The notes beneath the pieces were generated by a model. That model searched no databases. It was not told where the DNA came from and saw only the letters and a program-made list of their open reading frames with translations. Shown piece by piece: positions 23,465 through 33,862 of a DNA stretch of 64,000 bases. Position 1 is the first letter of the stretch; the number at the start of each line of letters is the position of its first letter. A program made the translations under genes and the position numbers. The DNA lies in the NCBI GenBank assembly GCA_033239005.1, contig BSQZ01000022.1:5326001-5390000 (forward strand), written 5' to 3'. This stretch comes from Lamellibrachia satsuma. Lineage: Eukaryota; Annelida; Polychaeta; Sabellida; Siboglinidae.

Positions 23465-24990
23465 ACGTTTGGAAGATGAAGGATGTGGCAAGTTGAAAGG
23501 TGGCAGCACCATGTCATGTTCCTATGATATTGTGCTGCGGCTACAATGTTGACGTTCTGGCGATGCGTTGATTCACGGATTGACGCAACATAAGAAAACA
23601 CACATGTCTAGTGAAATACGTGTCTTCATAAATGATCTCGTCAATTTATCACTAGCTATTCTTTTAATCCACGGTACTCGTTCCCTGTTGATGGATTAGT
23701 AATCCGGCCGAACATCTCTTGGGTTGTCGGTAGTGTCCTTCATCAGAAGAGCTATCGTTAATATTGATAAATATATTTTCATCCTGCTGTTGATCAATGT
23801 AGCTGTGTCGTACTCCGTAAATATCTGACGCACAGTCATAATAAATTAAGCATAAAGTGAGCATATTTCGAACCAAAAGACGGCGAATGCGTCTACCGTG
23901 GGCATTGAGACGAAGTCTTACTTAATTGAACCTACCACGGCGCGAGGCAGCGAACTCACTTACATATCGACGTTTATAAAATGTACATAAATCGTACGCA
24001 ACATTATTTATATGAGAAATTCTCGTTTTCATTTATGCAATAATATCTAATTTTTTATTAAACGCAATTGCACATTTTGCAAACGCTGCCACACACAGCA
24101 ACGTTAGCACTTTCCAAAGAGGACAATTGATCGTTTAAGAAGTCTGCTTGCTGGACGTCTGGCAGGAGTTATCTTGACTATGTTTACATCTGCTCGTGTC
24201 CAATCTATCCAAACAATTTCCTTGACAACTTCTTCTCATTTTATCGACCTCCCAGCAGGTCGACGGACATTTTATTCATTCGTTTCTTTCGGATGATACA
24301 GTGTCTTGTCTGGAATAGCCTCATCCATTTGGGGCGTGTCTCAATTTGTTGCACATTGGCTTCATTTATGAACACCATAATTGCAACTTCCCTTTAGTGT
24401 GTGATTTGTAGCTGCGTCAGATGATCCAGAAACCGCTGTTACACAACCGCCCATATTCGCTGCGGTTAATCATTTCAAACTCAATGTTTCAATGGTCTCC
24501 AAATTTACATGCGCTAAAATGGTTTGGTCCTGTGAAATAAGAACGCTTGTGTAATACGTGCAACATTTCGTATGGATGAGTATAATAACGTATCTAGGGA
24601 ACTTTATGGAAGAGGCAATATTTGTATAGCGTATGTAGGGAAATTACTTTCATAAGCAACAAAACGACTAGTGATATAGCATTGCTATCCCATAACAGCG
24701 ATCAGTGACTTAGCATCAAAGGTGTCCACTAGAAAAGGACATTGCTAAGTGATGCTATGGAGATGCTGACATGAATTGATTCACGTTCATACATCTCGTC
24801 AATTGATTGTTCTAGGTGATAGCACGGAAACATATAGATGTGTGTTGTAGTACTGTTAGTCAGACACAAATGAAATTATTTTGATAAGATATATTAGAGT
24901 AATTTACGTCGGGTTAGCACAACATATCATACATAACTTGATATGACAGCGCGAAGCTGCAATTTTGTGTTGCGCTCATTTATGAACAAG
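23465..24990. other. No recognised feature
   Basis: AT-rich intergenic or intronic DNA. Near 23700-23760 (minus) a CTGATGAAGGACAC stretch resembles 3' sequence of some retroelements, but too little is present to call. Confidence 0.35.
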
Positions 24991-24991
24991 T

Positions 24992-25236
24992 TTGTGAATT
25001 CGGTACGTGATTGATAACAATGTATAAAATACGATGTCACTAAGCTGCTTCTGTGAATTTGTGGTTAGTGTTTTAAAATGATCACGTTAAGGTGATGTAA
25101 AATAAAACTCATGTTGTGAATTCGGTACGTGATTGATAACAATGTATAAAATACGATGTCACTAAGCTGCTTCTGTGAATTTGTGGTTAGTGTTTTAAAA
25201 TGATCACGTTAAGGTGATGTAAAATAAAACTCATGT
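24992..25236. repeat. 122-bp tandem duplication
   Basis: Two essentially identical copies start at TGTGAATTCGGTACGTGATT (about 24992 and 25114) and end AAAATAAAACTCATGTTG. The near identity points to a recent event. Confidence 0.95.
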
Positions 25237-25239
25237 TGT

Positions 25240-25600
25240 GCATGAAAAGTAACCCAAGGACTGTTTTTGTACGTGGATAAACCACAAATATATCAAGAAC
25301 TGAGCGGTTCATTTTATTATAGCGTGCTTATAAACTCGGACCATGTCTATGGAAATCGGCCGACGTCGCAACATTTCCTCGATGCTTTTTTCAGCTTGCA
25401 AAAATAGCTATTTTTCGTAATAAATTCCCCGCACGTTCTGATGCAGCGGTCTATTGAGAGACACCGCTGCGACGACGCGGGAGCTTTTCGACGGTATCCG
25501 GTAGCAACATGACGAATTGCATTAATTTAATCTAACAAACATTGCCATTCGATACCCGGCACTCTCTCGATGGCAGCGATGAACCAACTGGGCACAGTTA
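25240..25600. other. No recognised feature
   Basis: Unique sequence leading into the 25.6-kb array. Confidence 0.4.
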
Positions 25601-25611
25601 GGTTACGTCCG

Positions 25612-26325
25612 GAGCCGATCAGAATCAGTAGCGACCCAGTGGAGTCGATCAGAATCAGTATCGACCCAGTGGAGTCGAACACTCGTAAATCAGTAGCGAC
25701 CCAGTGGAGTCGATCAGAATCAGTAGCGACCCAGTGGAGTCGATCAGAATCAGTAGCGACCCAGTGGAGTCGAACACTCGTAAATCAGTAGCGACCCAGT
25801 GGAGTCGATCAGAATCAGTAGCGACCCAGTGGAGTCGATCAGAATCAGTAGCGACCCAGTGGAGTCGAACACTCGTAAATCAGTAGCGACTCAGTGGAGT
25901 CGAACACTCGTAAATCAGTAGCGACCCAGTGGAGTCGAACACTCGTAAATCAGTAGCGACCCAATGGAATCGAACACTCGTAAATCAGTACCGACCCAGT
26001 GGAGTCGATCAGAATCAGTAGCGACCCAGTGGAGTCGATCAGAATCAGTAGCGACCCAGTGGAGTCGAACACTCATAAATCAGTAGCGACCCAGTGGAGT
26101 CGATCAGAATCAGTAGCGACCCAGTGGAGTCGAACACTCGTAAATCAGTAGCGACCCAGTGGAGTCGAACACTCGTAAATCAGTAGCGACCCAGTGGAGT
26201 CGAACACTCGTAAATCAGTAGTGACCCAGTGGAATCGAACACTCGTAAATCAGTAGCGACCCAGTGGAGTCGAACACTCGTAAATCAGTAGCGACCCAGT
26301 GGAGTCGAACACTCATAAATCAGTG
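25612..26325. repeat. Composite array of 30-bp and 35-bp units
   Basis: All units share CAGTAGCGACCCAGTGGAGT followed by either CGATCAGAAT (30 bp) or CGAACACTCGTAAAT (35 bp). The left part mixes both forms in groups; the right part is mostly the 35-bp form. Confidence 0.95.
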
Positions 26326-26599
26326 CAACGCCGTAAAAATAGTTTCATTACGAACAGAACATTAACAAAAACGCGACCACCGAAGAGTGATTGTATTAAT
26401 AATAAACCTCCTGCAATAAATTATATTTTGCCAAAATTTATTAAATCGTTACGTGGAGCCGTTCTTCTTTATAACCAAAATTGCCAAAAAAAATAATAAA
26501 CCGATATACAACGAGATATATACTGAGTGTGGACGAGATACGTGATTAAAACCAGTAGGAATCCGACTTCCCCCATAAATGCAATTCCACCACGATTGT

Positions 26600-26835
26600 A
26601 TAAGAAGAAGAGCAAAATTATATATGAAGAACAAGACGAACAAAAAGAAGAAAAGAACAAGACGAACCAGAAGAATAAGAATAAGAAGAACAAGACGAGG
26701 AATAATAAAAGCAATAAGAAGAACCAGACGAGGAATAATAAGAATAATAAGAATAATAAGAACAAGACGAGGAATAATAAGAAGAATAAGAAGAACAAGA
26801 AGAAGTAAAGAACAAGAAGAATAAGACGAACAAGA
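26600..26835. repeat. Purine-rich AAGAA/AATAAG/AACAAGACGAGG repeat
   Basis: A degenerate strand-asymmetric array, almost free of T on the plus strand. It is open in several frames as Lys/Asn-rich peptides, with no sign of a real gene. Confidence 0.85.
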
Positions 26836-27009
26836 ATACACAATCCACAAGCAAGTCACACCCTTTACTCCCTATGAAGAGTTCAGTGTTCAGTGTTCAG
26901 TAATCTTTGACTGAATGTTCTATCTACAGTAATCCTGAACCTTGTATGTATGGAATTTAAATTAAGGCTATGTTGATTTTCTACGCAATGCCTCAAGAAA
27001 CTGTGATTG

Positions 27010-27090
27010 TCGGTCTTCGTTGACTTCGCTAAATTCGTAGTGAAGTCTGCTGATGAAGACCGAGAGATTCGGTGGAAATAGTCGAATACT
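27010..27090 (+). ncRNA. Possible hammerhead-like ribozyme core / hairpin
   Basis: CTGATGA at about 27049 is followed by a short stem (ACCGA, loop GAGAT, TCGGT) and then GGAAAT: the CUGAUGA - stem II - GAAA layout of a hammerhead ribozyme, as found in Penelope-like and other retroelements. A separate long hairpin is also possible (TCGGTCTTC at 27010 with GAAGACCGA at 27055, plus inner GACTTC/GAAGTC). Stem III is weak and no clear cleavage triplet is seen, so this is only a candidate. Confidence 0.25.
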
Positions 27091-27130
27091 GGTTGAAGTT
27101 TGAAGTAATCTGGATTATGTTTGCTATGTT

Positions 27131-27173
27131 GACCCCCACCCCCCTCTCCCCTCCCCCTCCCCCTCCCCCTCCC
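27131..27173. repeat. C-rich (CCCCCT)n tract
   Basis: CCCCTCCCCCTCCCCCTCCC, which could form G-quadruplex or triplex structures on the minus strand. Confidence 0.9.
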
Positions 27174-27201
27174 AATCAATGCAATACGAGCAAGTACAGT
27201 C

Positions 27202-27258
27202 GATCAGCCCGTAGCATGAATCAGCCCGTAGCATGAATCAGCCCGTAGCATGCATCAG
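27202..27258. repeat. 17-bp CAGCCCGTAGCATGAAT repeat
   Basis: Three copies, the last ending GCATGCAT. Confidence 0.9.
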
Positions 27259-27374
27259 CAGTCCATAAATGTAGACTGGTAAAGAGTAAACTGAAATTAT
27301 AAAACTTACATCGCCAAGCAACATTCCTGGATCACAACAACTCATTTTAGTTCAAGTTTTTGTTGTACAAAACG

Positions 27375-27672
27375 TGGGGGGCGATAGCATACCGGTTAGA
27401 AGGCCGGACCAGGTGTCAAATCCCACTGCGGTCGCTTCGAACCTTTGGCAAGTTTGATCACATCACGTTGCCACAGTTCACTCAGCTGTATAAATGAGTA
27501 CCTGGCAATACAGACAGTGGTGGATATGTGAACGAATGGTCTTCAGCAAGTAATTGCAGAGAGGCTGAATGCTTCCCATAGAAGATGAAATGGCCTTGGA
27601 ATGAGCAGGTCTGTCAGGGGGTGAAGTGTAAAGCGGTTTGAGCGGCCACACGGACTGGATACCGCGATATAT
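27375..27672 (+). mobile_element. tRNA-derived SINE
   Basis: The head resembles a tRNA gene: an A-box-like TAGCATACCGGTTAGA (about 27385) and a B-box-like GGTGTCAAATCCC (27412-27424) at normal spacing for a pol III promoter. A body follows with TGGAATGAGCAGGTCTG and a tail with GTAAAGCGGTTTGAGCGGCC and GATATATAAGAACTTA, a 3' end shared by several invertebrate SINEs. Poor conservation of the tRNA arms argues against a functional tRNA. Confidence 0.65.
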
Positions 27673-27717
27673 AAGAACTTACCTTTTACAACAATTTAAC
27701 ACATAACACAGGCGATC

Positions 27718-28052
27718 CTACTGCTGCGGCTACTGTTGTTGCTGCTGCTATGGCTGCTGGTGTTGTTGTTTTTGCTGCTGTTGCTGTTTCTGCTGTTGCT
27801 GTTGTTGTTGTTGTTTCTGCTGCTGCTGTTGCTGCTGCTGCTGTTGCTGCTGCTGTTGTTGCTGCTGTTGTTGCTGTTGCTGTTACTGCTGCTGTTGTTG
27901 TTGCTACTGCTGTTGTTGTTGCTACTGCTGTTGTTGTTGTTTTTGCTGATGCTGTTGTTGTTGTTGCTGCTGATGCTGCTGCTGTTGTTGTTGCTGTTGC
28001 TGTTGTTGCTGCTGGTGCTGCTGTTGTTGCTGCTGTTGCTGCTGTAGCTTGC
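27718..28052. repeat. (TGC/TGT)n, i.e. CAG/CAA, trinucleotide tract
   Basis: About 335 bp of TGC and TGT triplets with few interruptions. Depending on frame it would give Leu, Cys, Ala/Val, Gln, Ser/Asn or Thr/Ala homopolymers. I see no gene context. Confidence 0.95.
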
Positions 28053-28059
28053 TGCAATT

Positions 28060-28990
28060 GTAGACATAACAGATGCAGCAGCGACAGTGCAGGTACAATG
28101 GATGCGCTGTCGCACGTCGCAAACACACTTAATGCAATTGATGCTGTTTGAGTGTGTGCGACGAAGTCTGTATTGCCAATGTAGCAGGGATTCTTTTTTA
28201 CGGGCGACTCGATGGCATCCACAGGCGGGGATTACATTTGCTGTTACAGTAGACGGCTAAGTCTCCACTAGGATAATCCTGTCGGCCACGGCAAATACGA
28301 GTGGACGAGATAAAGTGCGTTTAGCAAGAACTCTAGCAGTGATGCCGTTCAAGTAAACAGGAAGACGAATTGATCCCATGAAAGTGACGAGAAACGATAT
28401 CGCAAACTGTAGCTATTAGGAGGCACCGTTTACAATATTACTGATGCTAATATTTCATTCACTGGAGACAGGAACTGTCAGGCATCAGCAGTATGGCATG
28501 GAAGACACGCACACACACATGCACGCACGCACGCACGCAAGTCGGATTAGTCGTGACATAATTTTATCGGACTTCCGTGCTGCCAAAACGCGCAAACAGT
28601 TCAAATAGTGTTTGAAACATTTACACAGATTTACACTCAGATCTGACTATTCACACGATAGCATCTCTAGAACCGTTGGTAACTAATTTGATGGAAAGTA
28701 TCTGGGTGCCACTGTTTGTTTGCTCAGGAAAAATTGTATGTACGGTCATTATTTTACGTTATAATTTCTTGTATTATTTTTGGTACGTCACTGTATACTG
28801 TATTTCTTGCTTATCACTGTACACGATATTTTCTTGTAAGTATACATGTTTGTATGTCGTCGTATATAAGTATATATGTTGGTATGTCGTCGTCGACAAC
28901 GGTCTGTGAATACTTATGCTCAAAACATGGATGGATAAACATTAAGGTTTGTCGTTACTTCCACAGTCACTACCACGCGTCTCGATCCTC
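28060..28990. other. No firm feature
   Basis: The minus strand around 28230-28400 encodes broken peptides such as SIRLPVYLNGITARVLAKRT that may be an old retroelement protease, but I cannot support it. A short (CGCA)n lies at 28510-28540, and a 34-bp duplication (GTATGTCGTCG) at 28838-28905. Confidence 0.35.
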
Positions 28991-29009
28991 GTCTTTCACG
29001 CACTCGGTG

Positions 29010-29400
29010 AGGTCCCTACAACACGGTTGTACCAGGACCCCAACAACACGTTTGTTCCAGGACCCCACAACACGTTTGTACCAGGCTCCCACAAACCGTT
29101 TGTACCAAGACCCCACACACGTTTGTAAAAGGGCGCCCACAACACGTTTGTACCAGACCTCCACAACACGTTTATACCAGGCCACTACAACACGTTTGTA
29201 CCTGGCCCACACAACACGTTTGTATCAGGCCCACACAGCATGTTTGTACCAGGCACACACAACACATTTGTTCCAGGCCCACACAACGCGTTTATACAAG
29301 GCACACACAACAGGTTTGTTACAGGCCAACATAACACGTTTATACCAGGCCCACACAACACCTTTGTACCAGGCCCACACAACACCTTTGTACAAGGTCC
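29010..29400. repeat. About 23-bp ACACGTTTGTACCAGGCCCA minisatellite
   Basis: About 17 diverged copies lead directly into the adjoining (CA)n run; the unit's CCCACACAAC end may have seeded it. Confidence 0.9.
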
Positions 29401-29698
<298 letters not shown>

Positions 29699-29699
29699 T

Positions 29700-30345
29700 G
29701 TCTCCTCACTGATGATAAACAAGAGTGTGTGGCGGGAATATGTTGACGCATCCGTTCCGTCCAAGAGCGATGGTTGATGTTGATGTGATGCGCAACCAAA
29801 GCGTGCATCGTTGATGTGTAGCTGATGTTCCTTCGTGACGAGGATATGCGGACATAACAAGCCTGTTGACACTTACATCAACGGCTGCACCAATTCCATC
29901 GAAAACCTACAGCAACCTCGGTTGATAGAATTGTCGTAGAGAACGCAACAAAAGTGGACGGGTCTGCTGAGATCAATATTTCGCTCAATGAGGCGGATCA
30001 CGCTCGCCTGCAGAATTCCCGGAAACGCACTCAAAAACAGGTTTTCTTTGGTGTACTAATGAGTAAATGTCGCCATGGAGCCGAGGCCAATAAATGTTGA
30101 TGAAACGTCGTTGAAGATACTTCACATCAAAGATGGCTGATACTGTATCGCATAACAAACACGATCCGTGAATCTGGCTACTCAGAAACATTTTCCATAA
30201 TGCAGAGATGACTGGGTGCGCGTGTTCCAGCAACTACACAGTTGTTAGCATGTTTCAACTATCTGGGATTCGCATGAATATTCTTACTTGAGCGTATGAG
30301 AAGCAAATATCCACACTTGTGCTAGCGAATGTGCTGATCGTTACC
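29700..30345. other. Unassigned
   Basis: An 82-codon minus-strand frame (29985-30233) has FINIYWPRLHGDIYSLVHQ, vaguely like a retroelement integrase zinc-finger region. The His/Cys residues do not fit clearly, so it is left unassigned. Confidence 0.3.
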
Positions 30346-30346
30346 T

Positions 30347-31007
30347 GTTGTCTAAGCCATCGACCGATGTGTCGTATCTAAGCGCTCTCTCGTGTGTCCA
30401 TCTCCGCCAAGTACTAGAACTTTTGTCTAAGCCACCGACCGATGTGTCGTATCTAAGCGCTCTCTCGTGTCCATCTCCGCCAAGTACAGTTACCTTTTGT
30501 CTAAGCCACCGACCGATGTGTCGTATCTAAGCGCTCTCTCGTGTCCATCTCCGCCAAGTACAGTTACCTTTTGTCTAAGCCACCGACCGATGTGTCGTAT
30601 CTAAGCGCTCTCTCGTGTCCATCTCCGCCAAGTACAGTTACCTTTTGTCTAAGCCACCGACCGATGTGTCGTATCTAAGCGCTCTCTCGTGTCCATCTCC
30701 GCCAAGTACAGTTACCTTTTGTCTAAGCCACCGACCGATGTGTCGTATCTAAGCGCTCTCTCGTGTCCATCTCCGCCAAGTACAGTTACCTTTTGTCTAA
30801 GCCACCGACCGATGTGTCGTATCTAAGCGCTCTCTCGTGTCCATCTCCGCCAAGTACAGTTACCTTTTGTCTAAGCCACCGACCGATGTGTCGTATCTAA
30901 GCGCTCTCTCGTGTCCATCTCCGCCAAGTACAGTTACCTTTTGTCTAAGCCACCGACCGATGTGTCGTATCTAAGCGCTCTCTCGTGTCCATCTCCGCCA
31001 AGTATAG
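30347..31007. repeat. 74-bp minisatellite (about 9 copies)
   Basis: Starts are spaced 74 bp apart (30421, 30495, 30569). The unit contains TTTTGTCTAAGCCACCGACC, GATGTGTCGTATCTAAGCGC and CCATCTCCGCCAAGTACAGT. Inner copies are identical; the first and last have diverged, as in a recently expanded array. Confidence 0.97.
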
Positions 31008-31139
31008 TCATCCGCAGTTTCTGCCAAGTCTTACTGACGTCACAGTTTATTATATCTTGGTTAGCGATTCTAGTTTGTAGGCGCCATAGAAATTATTATT
31101 ATTTATTATTACTAACGTACACCTCACCTGTTTAACAAG

Positions 31140-32130
31140 GTTTAACAAGATTGCCATCCAAGGCAAAGGCCCAGATGGTAAGTGGACAAGGAAGCCATTG
31201 GCTTATCGAGAGTCCAACATTTTTGATCTATATGTAATCCGCCCGTCTGAGATATGTGTAAACCTTCTTTTTAAACATATTCACGCTGACAACAGTTACA
31301 TAATATGTAGATAATTTGTTCCATTCATTAATTGATCCTTTACTAATGTTAATTCATGTCCTCTAGTTCTATTATCTTTCTTGAGTGAGAAAAAATATTT
31401 TTATTAATATCTTCATACCCATTCGATATCTTAAAAACTTCAATTTGATCTCCTCTTAACCTCCTTGTCTCTAGGGTTGTTAAACCACATTCTTTCAGTT
31501 GTTCTTCATAACTAAGGTTTCTCAGTTCTGGAATCATTTTAGTTACTCTCCTTTGTATGCGTTCAAGCGTATCTATATCCTTCTTACGACATGGTCTCCA
31601 CGCTTGTATACAGTATTCTAAATGAGGCCTAACTATTACATATACTAATACAGAGGTATAATTAGTTTTTTCTCCTTGTTTATTATATTTTTCATAATCA
31701 ACCCAAGAATGTGATTACCCTTTGAAGCTGCAATGTTGCACAGCTCTGAAACTTTCTTAGCGCTTATTGTAACTCCTAAGCCTTTTTCTTTTTCGGTAGT
31801 ACCCAGAACAGTGTCTCCTATTTTATAGTTTACATTCAAGTTCCCATGTCCTGTATGTAGGCATTTACATTTCCCAAAATTTAACAGCATCTGCCATTTT
31901 TCATACCATTTCACTAATCTGTCCAGATTTTTTGTTAATGTTGTTTATTACCATCATTGTTAACCCTTCTAAACACTTTTATGACATTTGCAAATTTCAG
32001 TACGTTGCTTGTTATATTATCGTCCAAGTCATTGATATATATTAAGAATAATAAAAGTCCTAATACTGATCCTTGTGGTACCTCACTCCACTGTTAGACA
32101 TTAATATCCAGACTATTTTATTGTGACCAA
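31140..32130 (-). mobile_element. Family A LINE, 5'-truncated copy
   Basis: Minus-strand frames read KWQMLLNFGKCKCLHTGHGN, LGVTISAKKVSELCNIAASK, MIPELRDLSYEEQLKECGL and TTLETRRLRGDQIEVFKISN, the post-palm part of a CR1/Jockey-like RT. It ends at the conserved 3' sequence also found at 19470-19770. The 5' break lies inside the RT box SGVPQGS at about 32095. Frames are interrupted by a few indels. Confidence 0.85.
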
Positions 32131-32159
32131 ACCCAACCTTGTGCTATTACAATATCGGT

Positions 32160-32400
32160 ACACGTTAAAAATGGGTAAATTTTACAAAATGGGTCGTGAC
32201 GAGCCCATAAGAGTTGCAACGACCGAGGCCTGTCGACGGTTGGAGACGTATCTCGGTGATTGACGGCCGACCTGCGACCTTTGCAAGGGAACGCTAATAC
32301 AGTTTACCTTAGCTAATCGTTCCGCGGCCTCCGAATTCCGAGAAAACGTGCTATTTTAATTAGATAATATGTTTTTATTACAGACAATCAATCAATATGT
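32160..32400. other. Unassigned gap between LINE families
   Basis: No recognised feature. It may include 3' untranslated sequence of the family B element. Confidence 0.3.
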
Positions 32401-32440
32401 CCATATAAATGTAATAAATACATAGATAAAAACAGTATAT

Positions 32441-32638
32441 TTAAAAATTATACAAAGCTAAGATCCATTGATGCTGCAATTTAGACGTACAGTACATGTC
32501 GCTAATCGCAATGTTCTTTATAATGGGATTCAGTGACTTGTCAAATCTAGTCATTAAGCTAAATATAACCTTTCTGATGACACATTTACACGAGTTGACA
32601 TTTGCCGTAGCGAACATGTGTCTAGCGCTACGTCTCAT
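32441..32638 (-). pseudogene. Family B LINE C-terminal domain
   Basis: The open frame ARHMFATANVNSCKCVIRK then FSLMTRFDKSLNPIIKNIAI and TSKLQHQW corresponds to the region near the C-terminus of this LINE class, where S/TxNVxSxKxxxR and a terminal W are conserved. Confidence 0.7.
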
Positions 32639-32849
32639 GGGCAGTCTGTTCGATATCCGAAATGCTGAACATTTGCTTTTCTACAGTTTACCCATAACTT
32701 ACACATAACGTACACATTACGCACACATAACGTACACATAACGTACAAATGTAAATATTACTGAAATAGGCCGTGAAAACGTTATTCTTTATAGCAGTAG
32801 AGCAAGCGTGAAACTTTTGACGCAACAAGTTACTCTTAGCAATACAGAA

Positions 32850-33812
32850 GTCTCACTTTGGTTAGAGCATCAGCCTCATCCGATAAGTCTCACTTTGGCT
32901 TGAGTGTCAGCCTCATCCGATAAGTCTCACTTTGGCTTGAGTGTCAGCCTCATCCGATAAGTCTCACTTTGGCTTGAGCGTCAGCCTCATCCGATAAGTC
33001 TCACTTTGGCTTGAGCGTCAGCCTCATCCGATAAGTCTTGCTTTGGCTTGAGCGTCAGCCTCATCCGATAAGTCTCACTTTGGCTTGAGCGTCAGCCTCA
33101 TCCGATAAGTCTCACTTTGGCTTGAGCGTCAGCCTCATCCGATAAGTCTCACTTTGGCTTGAGCGTCAGCCTCATCGGATAAGTCTCACTTTGGCTTGAG
33201 CTTCAGCCTCATCCGATAAGTCTCACTTTGTCTTGAGCGTCAGCCTCATCCGATAAGTCTCACTTTGGCTTGAGCGTCAGCCTCATCCGATAAGTCTCAC
33301 TTTGGCTTGAGCGTCAGCCTCATCCGATAAGTCTCACTTTGGCTTGAGCGTCAGCCTCATCCGATAAGTCTCACTTTGGCTTGAGCGTCAGCCTCATCAG
33401 ATAAGTCTCACTTTGGCTTGAGCTTCAGCCTCATCCGATAAGTCTCACTTTGTCTTGAGCGTCAGCCTCATCCGATAAGTCTCACTTTGGCTTGAGCGTC
33501 AGCCTCATCCGATAAGTCTCACTTTGGCTTGAGCGTCAGCCTCATCCGATAAGTCTCACATTGGCTTGAGCGTCAGCCTCATCCGATTAGTCCCACTTTG
33601 GCTTGAATGTCAGCCTCATCCGATAAGTCTCACTTTGGCTTGAGCGTCAGCCTCATCCGATAAGTCTCACTTTGGCTTGAGCGTCAGCCTCATCCGATAA
33701 GTCTCACACTGGCTTGAGCGTCAGCCTCATCCGATAAGTCCCACTTTGGCTTGAATGTCAGCCTCATCCGATAAGTCTCACTTTGGGTTGAGTGTCAGCC
33801 TCATCGGGAATG
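32850..33812. repeat. 37-bp minisatellite in family B LINE (about 26 copies)
   Basis: The unit contains TAAGTCTCACTTTGGCTTGA and GCGTCAGCCTCATCCGA. A block with CATCGGAT/GAGCTTC/TTGTCTTG variants recurs at 33171-33240 and 33396-33465, so there is higher-order duplication. It sits between the RT ADD region and the C-terminal fragment of the same element. Confidence 0.95.
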
Positions 33813-33850
33813 AGCAAACAGAAGTAAGTAATCTGCCTATATCAGGTGAT
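33780..33850 (-). pseudogene. Family B LINE RT catalytic-box remnant
   Basis: The minus strand reads AVVHHLI, stop, ADYLLLFAHSR. This aligns with the VxHLxYADDLxLFSxS box of the RT, with the Tyr codon changed to a stop and the second Asp to Tyr. It directly adjoins the 29-bp array. Confidence 0.7.
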
Positions 33851-33862
33851 GAACCACCGCTG

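Noticed and set aside
25612..26325. Regular ~30-35 bp units that look like a CRISPR array
   Set aside because: The alternating segments are themselves repeated, not unique spacers, there are no cas genes, and the genome is eukaryotic.
27375..27450. Functional tRNA gene
   Set aside because: A- and B-box-like motifs exist but the arms do not pair properly and a SINE body and tail follow.
27690..28222. Poly-Leu, poly-Gln and poly-Ala ORFs on both strands
   Set aside because: Simple TGC/TGT repeat with no flanking conserved protein or splice structure.
28230..28400. Retroelement protease on the minus strand
   Set aside because: Only a vague resemblance (IRLPVYLNGITARVL), with no active-site D-S/T-G.
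29985..30233. Integrase zinc-finger domain on the minus strand
   Set aside because: YWPRLHGDIYSLV is suggestive, but the HHCC residues are not in place.
30347..31007. 74-bp periodic array as possible tRNA or 5S-type gene cluster
   Set aside because: No tRNA fold, A/B boxes or pol III terminators could be found; it is a simple minisatellite.
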